A stretch of 64,000 nucleotides of DNA, from positions 17,153 to 81,152 of the IMG/VR virus record IMGVR_UViG_3300042691_032784; one strand, 5' to 3'. Every line of letters begins with the position of its first letter. Positions within the stretch are counted from its first letter, which is position 1. The notes beneath the pieces were generated by a model, which worked only from the letters and a program-made list of their open reading frames with translations, had not been told where the DNA came from and ran no database searches. The stretch comes from a virus. Position numbers and translations under genes: made by a program. Of this stretch, positions 1 to 10,662 are shown piece after piece.

Positions 1-3000
1 TTAAAATACAAAAATGTTTTTATTCAAGATGGTAATACTGTAAAAATTAATAAAGAATTTATTAAACAATTTGAAAAACAATATGAAGCTATTTTAAATA
101 ATCCTCAGTTAATTAATAGAACTAAAGATTGGTTAGAATCTATAGGTATTGTTATTCCTGATATTGTTCAAAATAATTTTATGCTTTATGGTATGTATAG
201 AGATGGACAATTACTTACTATGCATCAACATTTTGACTTATCTAATGGTATTTTTAAAAATATTAAAAATAGAATAGTTCAATTTGCTAATGATAATAAA
301 GAAGTAAATCCAGAAGTAGAATATGATATAAATACTTTAAATGTATTTTCAGATAGTTCTATTACTGATTTAGCTAAAACAGTAGCTAAATATAGAAATG
401 ATTTATTTCAAGATAATTTTAAAAATGGTAATGGTGATACTGTTCATAGTTATGTTAATAATAAATATGCTATTGATAGATTTTTTAAATTAAAAGATGA
501 TAATTTATCATTACAATATTTATTAGATATACCTTATAGTGCTGGTTCTATTTGGTTTAATAATTTAATTAAAACTAATGATGAGGGTATTAGATATTTA
601 AATAAAGAAGGTATTATGTATAAATATTTTAAATATTATACAGCTGATAGTATTAAATATCAAAATAATAAATTAGGTAAAGTTATTGATACTTTATCTG
701 AATCTCAATTAGAAGATTTTAAATTAGGTTTATTTTTAAATAGAGGACTTAAAGTAGGTAAAGGTAATAATAAAATTCCTATAATGAAAGTTTTATATCC
801 TACTATGTCTGATAAAAGTAATATTTTTATTTTTCAAGTACCTAGAGTAGAATATAAATTTCCTAATGGTAAGTTATCAGATAATGATAGACTAGATTTA
901 GTTAAAATATTATTTTATCCTGAAATAGATAGAATTAAACAATATCAACTTAAAAAAGGTAATTTTAATAATAAAGAATATAATAAAGGGGGTGGAAGAT
1001 TTATTAGTTTTCCTCTTTTAAATGATATAAAAGAATTATGGAATGAAGATGGTACTTTAAAAGAAGAAGTAGGAACTTTAGCTGAATATGATGTTATATT
1101 AACTAAACAATTAAGTAGAATATTATCTAATATTATTCAAGAAAAAAGACAAGTTTGGAAAGATGCAGGTATTATTAAAACTAATAAAAAAGGTGAAGAA
1201 TATCTTAAAATAGATAAAGATTATAAAAATGAATTTGGTAATAATGTAGATAGTATATTAAAAAATTATGTTATTAATACTACTATAGCTAATCTTAATT
1301 TTCAACAATTATTTATAGGTGACCCTGCTTTATTTACTAAAGATGCTAATATTAAATCTGATTCAAGTTTAATAAATGAAGTTGGTCAAAATATAGCTAA
1401 TTCTATTATTACTTCTGATAATCAAGGTAAACGTTTAGCTATGGATAATGCAGGTAAAGTTTCTATTATTGCTGAAGAAAATGAAACTTTAAATTGGTTA
1501 GTTATAGATGATGTTAAAATGAAAAGTACTGCTAGTACTTATATCGAATCTTTATTTAAAGGAACTAATGTTGTAGATAAATATAATTCTATTGATGCTT
1601 CTGATGCTCAAGAATATACTACTTTAGAAGAACATTTAAAAGTTATGTTTAAAGCAGGTAAAATTACTGAAGATAATATGAATAGAATATTAGATATTTA
1701 TAATAAAACTGGTAAAGTTGAATTATCTGATAAAAATATGATATTACAGCCTATGAAACCTGTATATGGTAATAATTTTTTATATAATGATATAGATACT
1801 AGACTTTATGTTAAATCATCTTCTATTCCTTTAATAGCTGAATTGACAAAAGATACTGCATTAGATGGATTACGTTTATTAATGGAAGGTAGTAGTGGAA
1901 CTAAAATTGATAGAGTTGCATTTGCTTCTGCTGTTAAAGTAGGTCAACCTGCTAATATTCCACAAGTATTTACTGATAATGGTAATACTTTTAAACTTCC
2001 TAAAGATTGGAGAAAAGGATTGTTATTAGGTATTCCTAGAGAAGGTCATGGTATACAACAAGAAGTTCCTTATGATGAAGATAAAAATGAAGTAAATGAT
2101 GGAACTCAACAAAGTAAGTTATTGTTTAATAATATATTAGATGTTGAAGGTTTTATACATCCTGAAACAGGAGAATCTGTAAATGGTAGAACTTTATTAG
2201 AAAGTTATAATAATAATTATAAACAATTATTTTTTAATAAATATGATAAATTATTAAAAGATTTAGATTTTAATACTGAATCTGGACAAATTGGTAATTT
2301 ATCTAAATTAAAAAATATATTAGTTGAAGAAGGATTAGCTAGAAATTATAATATTAATGATATTAATAGTTTTTCTTTAGATGAATTAGCTTTGAATTTT
2401 TCTGTTCCTATTTGGTTAAATAATTCTGAAAATAAAATTAGTGCTTTATTAAATTCTATTGTAGATAATAGAATTAGAAAAAGAAAAGTTAGAGGTAAAT
2501 CATTTGTATTAGCCTCACAAGTAGGATTAGGAACTATTGATAGTATTAATGAAAATAATATTATTAAACATCCTAATTGGGATGGTACTTTAAAAGCTAG
2601 TATGGAAAAAGATGGAACTATTACTTATGCAGAAGTTTTAGTACCTTTTAAATTTTGGAATAGTGAAGGTAATAGTTTAAAAATTCAAGATTTTATTAAA
2701 GATGGTGTTATTGATATTAATAAAATACCTGAACAATTATTAACTTCTTTTGGTTATCGTATTCCTACACAAGGTTTAAATAGTATGAGTACTATAAAAA
2801 TTGTTGGATTTTTACCTGATTCTTATGAAGATATTGTAATAGCTCCTGCAGATTTTGTAATTCAAATGGGTTCTGATTTTGACGTAGATAAATTATATAC
2901 TCATATGTATAAATCTACTTATAATGAAGATACTAAATCTTTAGAAATTATTAGTAAAAAACATTTAAATAAAAAGAATACTATTAAAAATAGTATTGAA

Positions 3001-6000
3001 ATTATTAATAAAAGACTTAAAGATTTACGAAATGAATTAGGTAGTAAAACTGCTATTTTAGATAAAAATAAAGCTTTAAGATTAAATACAGCTGAAAATA
3101 TTCAAAAAGAAATTGATATTTTACAAGTTAAAATATATGCTTTTGTATCTCAACGTAATATATTTTTATCTAATAATTTATTGAATATGGATATAGAAAA
3201 TTCTATATTAGAAAATAATATTTTAGATATTCATTTTTCTGTATTAAATAATCCTGCTAAAGAAGTACAAAAAGCTAGAATTAATCCATTAGGTTTTGGT
3301 AATTTACCATCTTTAGTTAATAAAGTATCTAAAAATATTAATAAAACTACTTTTAGTCCTTTTAATGATAACTACCAAAGTTATAAATATACAAATGCTA
3401 GGGCTGGTAAAAATGCAGTAGGTTTATTTTCATTAGATAGTGTTTTTAATGCAGTATTACAATATATTGAAGGTAATGTTAATTTTTATAAAACTACTAA
3501 AGAAGGTATTGAAATTGATTATAATTTAAATATAGCAGGATATAATAATGTTAATTTAAATAATCCTAATAGTAGTGTACCAGGAAAATATAAATCTGAT
3601 GTTATTTCTGCTTTTCAATCAGCCGCATTAGATAATGAAAAAGAACAATTATTAGGTAAATTAAATATAAATAGTAATACTTTTGATACTATTAGAGCTA
3701 TGTCTTTAATGGGATTTGATGAAAATATTATTATTGCTTTTATAAATCAACCTATAATTATAGAGTATTTTAATAAAGCTATTGAAATTCCTAGTTTTAA
3801 TGAAAATTTTAAAATATTATTAAAGAAAACTTCATTAGAAAAAATGTTTAATAATATTAAAGATGGAAATATAGATACTGAATATCAAAAAGCTGTATTA
3901 TATTATTTTAATGATTTAAGTAATAAAGGTGCTATATTAAAACAAATACAAAGTACTATTAATTCAGATAGTAGCGGTATTGGTAAAAATTTCTTTTATT
4001 CATTAACTAAAGGAGACCAAATTTTAACATTACCTAAATATGATAGTGATATTAGAAATATTAGTAAATTAATTGGAGATTATTCTACTTCCCCTTTAGA
4101 AGATAGTGTTGATTACAAAGGTACTTATATTAAACCTAATAGTATTAGTGGTTTTGCTTCTACTTTTGGAGTATTAACTAATAATAAATTATGGAATAAT
4201 TTTTATCTTTATAATAAAGGTAAAATTAGAGCTATATTTACAGCAATAATAGAAAGTCAAAATGAAACTTATAATACTATTCAGAAACAAGCTGATGCAC
4301 TTAATAGAGTTACTAATTCTTTTAAATCTTTCTTAAGTTCCAACACATTCCATCTATGGGGAAAAGACACACAAACTGTAAATGATTTAAGATATAATTT
4401 ATTATATGATACTGAAACTAATATGAGTTTAGGTTCTATAATTAATAATTTAACTCAAAAAGATAAACCTTTTACTAATCCATTATTAGATAGATTACAA
4501 ATAGGTAGAAATAATGTTACTAATACCTTTTTAGGTAGAATACCTACTGTTATTAATTATTATAATGCAGGAAGTATTGAAATGAATGAAGAAATTATTA
4601 TTAATAGTATTATTGATATGTTAGTTAATAATACTTATTTAGGTGTATATAATAATAAAAATTATACTACTCGTAATTTAGCAGAAGATTTAATAGCTTA
4701 TCAAATGATTACTAGTGGTATACAACAATCTAATAATTTTATTAAATTTATACCTATTGAGTATTTAAAAAATATAGGATATTATAATAATATGATTGCT
4801 AATTATCAATTATTTACTAATGAAGATTTTGTAAATAGTGTATCAGAAGCATTTTATACTCAATATATTCAACATAATCCTGATGAATTTTATAATGAAG
4901 AGATAGCTAAAAATTATGAAGTAGTTGATGGAAAATTATTTAGTAATGGTACTATTAAAAGACCTTTAGTAGTTTTATCTGGTTTAATGCCTAATAGTTA
5001 TAGAATTTTTAAATATAATAAAGATATTAAAGATTTTGTTGAATTAGACACTTTAGGATATAAAGGATTACAAGAGTATGATATGTGGTCTAGTTTCGCT
5101 GGTAAAAGTACTGTTTATATTCAACAAGTAAATAATAATATTGATGTATTAAATAAATCTAATTTACCTGTATTTATTAATAATAAATTTAAAGAACCTA
5201 ATACAGAATATATTCCGGATGAAAAAAATATTAATGATTTTCTTTCATTAGATAGAGATACTGAACAAGATAATTCTCCTTTAGTATATAATACTAATAC
5301 TTCTGATTTAAGTAAAAAATATTATTTAACTGATACATCTTTACCTATTGCAGAAAAATATAAACATATTTTACGTAAAATTAGAAAAAATTCTGATAAT
5401 ACTATTTTATCTTATTTTGCAGGTAAAGTTTCTGAAATAATACCAGTATTAAATGATATACCTTTATATGTAGATACTAATTTACAAGCTAAGGGTAGAT
5501 TATATAAAAGTAAAGTATTTGGTGAACCTTATCAAATTAGAATTAATCCTAATAAGATAAAAACAGAAGAAGAATTACAAAGAGTTTTATTAGAAGAAAT
5601 AGTTCATGCTATTACTGCTATGGAAGTTGATAAAGGTAACTCTACTTTTATTAAAAATTTAGAATTATTAAGACAAGATGCTATTAAATTTGCTAAATCT
5701 AAATATGGAGAAGGTATAATTGATATAGTTAATGATAAAGTAAAAACTAAAAAACCTTTAATTACTGGTACTGAAAGTAATATTATTTATAATTTAAGTA
5801 ATTTACAAGAATTTATAGCAGCTTCTATAAATAATGTAGAATTTCAGAAGTTTTTAAATAGTATTAATGTTTCTGATAAAACTAAATCATTATGGAAAAG
5901 ATTAATAGATGCTATTACATCATTATTAGAAAGTTTAGGAGTTAAAAAAGATAGTAATTTATCAGTAGCTTTACATGAAATTATTAATTTATTTGATAAT

Positions 6001-9000
6001 GTAATAAAACCTACTATATATAGTAATTTTAATAAACCTAAATTTGTAAGAACTGTAGAGTATCTTAATAATAAATTTAATTTAGTTAATAATGAAGGTA
6101 TTTTAATTCAAAAAGCTAATGCTGAACAAATTGTTAATTTTATTAATAATAATATCGTAAATGTAATAGCAAAAGAACAAAATGGTACTGTTATAATTGA
6201 ACCTAATAGATTAATTGATTATTCTTTTGATTCTAATTATGAAACTGAATATGAAATTATTGAATCTACTCCTGTTAATTTTCCTTCTTATAAACAAGCA
6301 TTAGAATTAAGAGTTAAAAAATTAAGAACTGCTATTAAAAAAGCAAAAGATGAAGATAATTTTGTTAGAGTAAGTCAATTAGACGAAGTCTATAAAAAAG
6401 ATAAAGATTTATTAAGTCGTATTGATGATATTAATTTTTTAGGAGATATTGCAGATAAAGGTGAACAAGATTTACAAGTAGTTAATGATATGTTAAAAAG
6501 ACCTTTAACTTCTGAAGATATTGTTTATGCTAGAAGTATTATTAATTTTTGGAAAAATTCTAAAGAGTTATTATTTAATGATATTGCTAAAAAATCTAAA
6601 ATATTAGTAGAAGCTTTTACTGATTTAGAAGTAGAAGCAGGATTTTTAGCTGATGAATTATTAAGAATTGAGAAAGAATTTTTACAAGAATTTGTTAAAA
6701 AATATATAGGTAAAGAAACTGATATAGATAAAATATTTGAAGATTATAAAGATATTAATTTTTTACAATCTAATTTTAGAGATATTAGTACTTATGATAA
6801 TGAAATTTTAACTTCTATTTGGAGTGCTGTTAAACAAGCTAATATTAATGCTCAAGATGAATTTAATCAAAAATTAGAAGGTTTTGATAAATTATTAGAT
6901 AAAGTACTACCTATATTAAAATCTTTTGGTAATAAAGAATTATTTGAAGTTTTTAGACAAAAGAAAACTAATGGTAAGTTAACTGGACATTTAGTTAATC
7001 CTTATTCTAATTTATTTTATAAAGATAAAAATAAAGTTATTAGTAATTTAATTAAAGATAATAAATTTGAAAATTATATTAATTTAACTAATTTTATTAA
7101 AACTGTTGGAGAAAATACTAATTTAAGTTTAATTTTTCCTGCTAATGGTGAAATAACTGATGAGGTTATTAAAGCAAGAGAAGAATTAAAAAATAAATTA
7201 GGTCAAGGTGCTTATAATCTTTATATTAAAAAACAAGAAAAAAGATTAAAATCTTATCAAGAACATAAAGATGGTTATATTGAAGTATTATTAGATAGAT
7301 ATAATTTAAAAGATAGAGAAGATATTTTAAATAATGAAGAAGCTAAAAGAAAATATGAAAATTGGCAACTAGCTAATAGTCCATATGAATTAGAAAAACA
7401 TTCATTTAATAAAATTAATAATAGATTAAGTAATTTTACTGATTTTCAATCTCATAAATTTTATGAAATTATACCTATTAAAGAAGATAAAACAATTAAT
7501 TATTTTGATAGTAATTTTGATATTATTAGTAATAATAATGATTTATATGAATTTTATTCTTTTATTGAAAGTACTTTTGATGACCTTAGAAAGTTTGTTC
7601 CTGATGAACAACAAAAAGCTTTAGCTTATGGTGGTTTACCTTATATTGAAAAGACTTTAATAGAGATGTTTAATGAAAGAGGTATGCATTTAGGTTATAA
7701 ACCTATTTATGATGCTTTTATTGAATCTATGCAAAGTTCATTTTCTGATAATACTAATGCTGTTCTTGACCCTGTTACCGGACAACCTGAACAAGATATG
7801 AGAATACCTATTATTAAAGATAATTATCAATTTGTTAAAGATTATATTAATAAAAGAACTATTGAATATGTATCTATTAATAAAAAACAACCTAGTGTTG
7901 AATATATACAAGAATTTGAAGAAGATGCAGTTCATGAATACTCTCAAAAGAAATCTTTTGATTTAGGTAAAGTAGTTAAATCTTATACTGCTTTAGTATT
8001 AGCTCATAAACATAAAGCTAAAATTGAAGATAGTATTAAAATTGCTAATACTGTAATAGATTCTTATAAAGAATCTTATTATAGACCTGATGGTATACCA
8101 ATTACTAATAAAAGTGGTATTATTATGAAAAAACAAGAATCTGAATCTTTTCTTAAATTAAAAGAAGCTTTAGATAATTATACTAAAGCTAATATTTATA
8201 ATGATATTAGAGAAGAAGAAGGTAAAGGTAAAAAGATATTAACACCTACTGAAAAAGAAGAGAAGAAAGATTTAGAAAATAAATTAGAGCAATTACAAGA
8301 AGATTTAGCTAATAATGTTATAACACAAGAAGATTATGATACTACATTTAATTTAATTGTAGAACAATTAGCTAATCAAGGTAAAACTTTTATATATTCT
8401 AAAGCAGGTGATAATATGCTTAAATATTTACAACTTAAATTAATGGGTTGGAATGTATTAGGAGGTATTAGTAATATGGGATTTGGTTGGATTGCTAATT
8501 ATATTGAAGCTGCTGATGGTAGATTATATAGTAAACGTAATTTAAACTATGGTTATAAATTAGTGTTAAATAGTATTGGTAAAAATGTAAGTTTTAATTA
8601 TAATACAGGATTATATAATTCTGAAACAGCCAATAAAATTAGAAGTGCTATGGATAAATGGGATGTATTAAAAGATGCTTCTAATGAATTATATACTAAT
8701 ACTACATCTAATAGTTTTAATAAAAGATTAAAATGGTTAGCTCCTTATAATATGCAACAACGTACTGAATATATAAATCAAGCACCTTTATTAATTGCTT
8801 TAGCTAAAGAAACTAAAGTTAATACAATTAAAGGAGAAGTTAGTATTTGGGATGCTATGGATAATGATTTTAATTGGAATACTGCTGAATATGGAGAAGC
8901 TCCAACTGAAGTTATTACTAAATTAAGACTTAAATTAGATCAAATAATTAAACGTAATCATGGTAATTATGACCCTTTATCTACTATTAATGCTAAAAGA

Positions 9001-9672
9001 ACTTTTTTAGGTAGAGCAGGATTACAATTTAGAACTTGGATGTTAGAAGCTATTGCAGTTAGAGCTGAAAAAGAAAGATTTGATGATATATTAGGAATTA
9101 CTGTAAAAGGTAGATATAGAAGTGTGGGTACTGTTTATAGTAATACTAATATAGGTAAATTTGCTTTAGAATTTTTTAAAGGTCTAATAAATAAATATAG
9201 TTTTGGTTTATATAAAAATGGTAATTTTGAAGGATTAGTAGATGGAGAAAATATTAAAGAAGTTGATGCTGCTAATATGAGAAAAGTTATTACTGAAGTT
9301 AGTATGGCTATTAATTTATATATTTTATTACTTCTTGCAGCAGGATTAAAAGATGATGATGATGAAAATAATGCAGCATTAAATGTATTAATGAATCAAG
9401 GTATTAGATTAAGAACAGATTTATTATTATATGTTAATCCTATGGAAGCAAGAAATTTAATTAGAGATATTATTCCTGCTACTGCAATTATTAAAGATAT
9501 TTGGGAATGGATTGAATCTGTTGGTACTTTAGTAATTGGAGAAGATGAAATTAAAGCTGGTGTACATAGTGGTAATAGTAAATTTGTTAAAGAAACTTTA
9601 CAAATGTTACCATTTGGAACTAAAGCATATTCATTATATAATTCAAGTACACAAGTATTTGAAAAACGATAA
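1..9672 (+). CDS. Giant virion RNA polymerase polyprotein, 5' end outside window
   Basis: The frame is open from base 1, so the gene starts upstream; the first ATG at 181 is only internal. More than 3200 codons are visible. The stretch ending in DFDVD (nt 2875-2889), preceded by RIPTQG near nt 2758, matches the double-psi-barrel loop of multisubunit-type RNA polymerases (NADFDGD class). crAss-like phages are known to package such a polymerase and inject it to transcribe early genes. Further on, EEIVH (nt 5593-5607) follows an IRINP strand as in zincin metallopeptidases, but the first catalytic His is Glu. A hydrophobic segment at about nt 9304-9348 lies near the C terminus. Long A/K/E-rich helices fill nt 6280-8350. 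The role of the C-terminal half is inferred: ejection or cargo protein fused to the polymerase. It converges on the minus-strand operon. Confidence 0.85.
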   Translation, partial: LKYKNVFIQDGNTVKINKEFIKQFEKQYEAILNNPQLINRTKDWLESIGIVIPDIVQNNFMLYGMYRDGQLLTMHQHFDLSNGIFKNIKNRIVQFANDNKEVNPEVEYDINTLNVFSDSSITDLAKTVAKYRNDLFQDNFKNGNGDTVHSYVNNKYAIDRFFKLKDDNLSLQYLLDIPYSAGSIWFNNLIKTNDEGIRYLNKEGIMYKYFKYYTADSIKYQNNKLGKVIDTLSESQLEDFKLGLFLNRGLKVGKGNNKIPIMKVLYPTMSDKSNIFIFQVPRVEYKFPNGKLSDNDRLDLVKILFYPEIDRIKQYQLKKGNFNNKEYNKGGGRFISFPLLNDIKELWNEDGTLKEEVGTLAEYDVILTKQLSRILSNIIQEKRQVWKDAGIIKTNKKGEEYLKIDKDYKNEFGNNVDSILKNYVINTTIANLNFQQLFIGDPALFTKDANIKSDSSLINEVGQNIANSIITSDNQGKRLAMDNAGKVSIIAEENETLNWLVIDDVKMKSTASTYIESLFKGTNVVDKYNSIDASDAQEYTTLEEHLKVMFKAGKITEDNMNRILDIYNKTGKVELSDKNMILQPMKPVYGNNFLYNDIDTRLYVKSSSIPLIAELTKDTALDGLRLLMEGSSGTKIDRVAFASAVKVGQPANIPQVFTDNGNTFKLPKDWRKGLLLGIPREGHGIQQEVPYDEDKNEVNDGTQQSKLLFNNILDVEGFIHPETGESVNGRTLLESYNNNYKQLFFNKYDKLLKDLDFNTESGQIGNLSKLKNILVEEGLARNYNINDINSFSLDELALNFSVPIWLNNSENKISALLNSIVDNRIRKRKVRGKSFVLASQVGLGTIDSINENNIIKHPNWDGTLKASMEKDGTITYAEVLVPFKFWNSEGNSLKIQDFIKDGVIDINKIPEQLLTSFGYRIPTQGLNSMSTIKIVGFLPDSYEDIVIAPADFVIQMGSDFDVDKLYTHMYKSTYNEDTKSLEIISKKHLNKKNTIKNSIEIINKRLKDLRNELGSKTAILDKNKALRLNTAENIQKEIDILQVKIYAFVSQRNIFLSNNLLNMDIENSILENNILDIHFSVLNNPAKEVQKARINPLGFGNLPSLVNKVSKNINKTTFSPFNDNYQSYKYTNARAGKNAVGLFSLDSVFNAVLQYIEGNVNFYKTTKEGIEIDYNLNIAGYNNVNLNNPNSSVPGKYKSDVISAFQSAALDNEKEQLLGKLNINSNTFDTIRAMSLMGFDENIIIAFINQPIIIEYFNKAIEIPSFNENFKILLKKTSLEKMFNNIKDGNIDTEYQKAVLYYFNDLSNKGAILKQIQSTINSDSSGIGKNFFYSLTKGDQILTLPKYDSDIRNISKLIGDYSTSPLEDSVDYKGTYIKPNSISGFASTFGVLTNNKLWNNFYLYNKGKIRAIFTAIIESQNETYNTIQKQADALNRVTNSFKSFLSSNTFHLWGKDTQTVNDLRYNLLYDTETNMSLGSIINNLTQKDKPFTNPLLDRLQIGRNNVTNTFLGRIPTVINYYNAGSIEMNEEIIINSIIDMLVNNTYLGVYNNKNYTTRNLAEDLIAYQMITSGIQQSNNFIKFIPIEYLKNIGYYNNMIANYQLFTNEDFVNSVSEAFYTQYIQHNPDEFYNEEIAKNYEVVDGKLFSNGTIKRPLVVLSGLMPNSYRIFKYNKDIKDFVELDTLGYKGLQEYDMWSSFAGKSTVYIQQVNNNIDVLNKSNLPVFINNKFKEPNTEYIPDEKNINDFLSLDRDTEQDNSPLVYNTNTSDLSKKYYLTDTSLPIAEKYKHILRKIRKNSDNTILSYFAGKVSEIIPVLNDIPLYVDTNLQAKGRLYKSKVFGEPYQIRINPNKIKTEEELQRVLLEEIVHAITAMEVDKGNSTFIKNLELLRQDAIKFAKSKYGEGIIDIVNDKVKTKKPLITGTESNIIYNLSNLQEFIAASINNVEFQKFLNSINVSDKTKSLWKRLIDAITSLLESLGVKKDSNLSVALHEIINLFDNVIKPTIYSNFNKPKFVRTVEYLNNKFNLVNNEGILIQKANAEQIVNFINNNIVNVIAKEQNGTVIIEPNRLIDYSFDSNYETEYEIIESTPVNFPSYKQALELRVKKLRTAIKKAKDEDNFVRVSQLDEVYKKDKDLLSRIDDINFLGDIADKGEQDLQVVNDMLKRPLTSEDIVYARSIINFWKNSKELLFNDIAKKSKILVEAFTDLEVEAGFLADELLRIEKEFLQEFVKKYIGKETDIDKIFEDYKDINFLQSNFRDISTYDNEILTSIWSAVKQANINAQDEFNQKLEGFDKLLDKVLPILKSFGNKELFEVFRQKKTNGKLTGHLVNPYSNLFYKDKNKVISNLIKDNKFENYINLTNFIKTVGENTNLSLIFPANGEITDEVIKAREELKNKLGQGAYNLYIKKQEKRLKSYQEHKDGYIEVLLDRYNLKDREDILNNEEAKRKYENWQLANSPYELEKHSFNKINNRLSNFTDFQSHKFYEIIPIKEDKTINYFDSNFDIISNNNDLYEFYSFIESTFDDLRKFVPDEQQKALAYGGLPYIEKTLIEMFNERGMHLGYKPIYDAFIESMQSSFSDNTNAVLDPVTGQPEQDMRIPIIKDNYQFVKDYINKRTIEYVSINKKQPSVEYIQEFEEDAVHEYSQKKSFDLGKVVKSYTALVLAHKHKAKIEDSIKIANTVIDSYKESYYRPDGIPITNKSGIIMKKQESESFLKLKEALDNYTKANIYNDIREEEGKGKKILTPTEKEEKKDLENKLEQLQEDLANNVITQEDYDTTFNLIVEQLANQGKTFIYSKAGDNMLKYLQLKLMGWNVLGGISNMGFGWIANYIEAADGRLYSKRNLNYGYKLVLNSIGKNVSFNYNTGLYNSETANKIRSAMDKWDVLKDASNELYTNTTSNSFNKRLKWLAPYNMQQRTEYINQAPLLIALAKETKVNTIKGEVSIWDAMDNDFNWNTAEYGEAPTEVITKLRLKLDQIIKRNHGNYDPLSTINAKRTFLGRAGLQFRTWMLEAIAVRAEKERFDDILGITVKGRYRSVGTVYSNTNIGKFALEFFKGLINKYSFGLYKNGNFEGLVDGENIKEVDAANMRKVITEVSMAINLYILLLLAAGLKDDDDENNAALNVLMNQGIRLRTDLLLYVNPMEARNLIRDIIPATAIIKDIWEWIESVGTLVIGEDEIKAGVHSGNSKFVKETLQMLPFGTKAYSLYNSSTQVFEKR
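4089..4114 (+). repeat. Dispersed CCCC-TAGA-TGTTG motif, copy 1 (C strand on plus)
   Basis: TTCCCCTTTAGAAG followed by ATAGTGTTGATT. It lies inside the RNA polymerase gene and is read as SPLEDSV. Paired with the inverted copy at 4337. Confidence 0.75.
4337..4366 (-). repeat. Dispersed motif, copy 2 (C strand on minus)
   Basis: The minus strand reads TTTTCCCCATAGATGG, then AATGTGTTGGAAC. It lies in the same gene as copy 1, about 270 bp away and inverted. It is read in a different frame (TFHLWGK). Confidence 0.75.
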
Positions 9673-9708
9673 GAAGTACTAACTAGGTTTGCAAATTTTT
9701 TACTAATA

Positions 9709-9738
9709 AAAGAGGCTCAATTAAGAGCCTCTTTTTTT
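9709..9738. terminator. Bidirectional intrinsic terminator between convergent operons
   Basis: AGAGGCTC (9711-9718) pairs with GAGCCTCT (9725-9732) around an AATTAA loop. T7 follows on plus and a shorter U-run (CTTTTATT) follows on minus. It ends the polymerase transcript and the long minus operon. The stop codon of the minus gene (9717-9719) lies in the stem. Confidence 0.9.
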
Positions 9739-10094
9739 ATTTCTTCTAATGATTGTAAATTAGTATTATTAGGATTTTCTTTAAATTTATTTAAACTAAT
9801 ATATAAATTTTGATTTTTAACTTTTAAATATAATTTACCATAAAATTTTACTTTAGGAGATTTATATCCTTCTCTAATTCTAACATAAGCATTACCACTA
9901 GAATCTACTGAAAAAACTTTATAGAATTTATTTTTAACAAAAATATAATAAGTAGTTTCATAATTTACTTTAGTATATTTTTTTAATAATTCTTTAGATT
10001 TTACATTATGTGATAAAGCTCTATTATTAAAATATAAAATTATTATTAATAATAACATTATAGCTATTATAATTATTAATATGTTATTACTCAT
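9717..10094 (-). CDS. Small single-pass membrane protein
   Basis: 125 residues. Residues 4-22 are almost entirely I/L/M, a single N-terminal transmembrane helix. The rest is soluble, basic and Tyr-rich, with no motif I recognise. It is the last gene of the leftward operon, 6 bp after a second N-anchored protein, and the two may act as a membrane pair. Its last codons form part of the terminator hairpin, so the transcript ends essentially at the stop codon. Function unknown. Confidence 0.7.
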   Translation of the reverse strand: MSNNILIIIIAIMLLLIIILYFNNRALSHNVKSKELLKKYTKVNYETTYYIFVKNKFYKVFSVDSSGNAYVRIREGYKSPKVKFYGKLYLKVKNQNLYISLNKFKENPNNTNLQSLEEIKKEALN

Positions 10095-10100
10095 ATTAAA

Positions 10101-10658
10101 TTATTTAATAGATTTATAAATATTTTTTATTAATTCAAAATCTTCATTTGTTTTAGTTTTATCAATATTATAATTTTCTATAAAAAGTTTAGAATTAAAA
10201 TAATCATTAATTATAGTTTTTAAAGATTTATCATCTAATTTAAAATCTATTTTATGTTCAATACTTTCTGAACCAAATGCATCTTTAATTATATAAGATT
10301 TTGTTTCTTTATCGTATATTACCCAAAATGATTTAGGAGTTCCTTCATTAAGATATTGAATAAATTTAGAAGGTTCTTGGTTAAAAGATTGTAATTTAAC
10401 AATTAACCATTTAAATAATAAAGATTCATTAGAATTATTTTTTCTACATTCATCTAAATTCTTATGATAAGTATTATAAGCATCATTAGCTTGCTTTTTT
10501 AAATTAGCATGAGTAATTCTTAATTCACTATATTCATTATGAAGAAATTGGTACTCATCAGTTTTTTTATTTATCAAATTTTCTTTTTGATTATTTTTAT
10601 AAGCTAATAATATAACTAATAAAGCTAATATTATTGTAACAATTATAAGTAAGTTCAT
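10101..10658 (-). CDS. N-anchored membrane protein with coiled-coil segment
   Basis: 185 residues. A hydrophobic helix at about residues 2-19 is followed by a charged stretch (about 25-80) with heptad-like spacing, then a compact C-terminal domain. This is a type II topology with most of the protein periplasmic or cytoplasmic. It sits between two small genes with 4-6 bp gaps, so it is translated from the same message. A spanin-like role is possible from topology alone, but the lysis genes lie elsewhere (58.7-59.9 kb). Function unknown. Confidence 0.65.
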   Translation of the reverse strand: MNLLIIVTIILALLVILLAYKNNQKENLINKKTDEYQFLHNEYSELRITHANLKKQANDAYNTYHKNLDECRKNNSNESLLFKWLIVKLQSFNQEPSKFIQYLNEGTPKSFWVIYDKETKSYIIKDAFGSESIEHKIDFKLDDKSLKTIINDYFNSKLFIENYNIDKTKTNEDFELIKNIYKSIK

Positions 10659-10662
10659 AGTA

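Noticed and set aside
988-1000. GGGGG run as another dispersed-motif copy
   Set aside because: The flank reads CACCCCCTTTATTATA on minus with neither the TTTT lead nor TAGA/TGTTG.
7738-7947. Minus-strand ORF inside the polymerase gene
   Set aside because: Shadow of the coding frame; low-complexity Phe/Ile/Asn product. The same applies to ORFs at 11217, 14054, 15680, 19095, 19881, 23413, 23468, 34117, 40317, 40776, 41714, 44459, 60145, 60305, 63626 and 63693.
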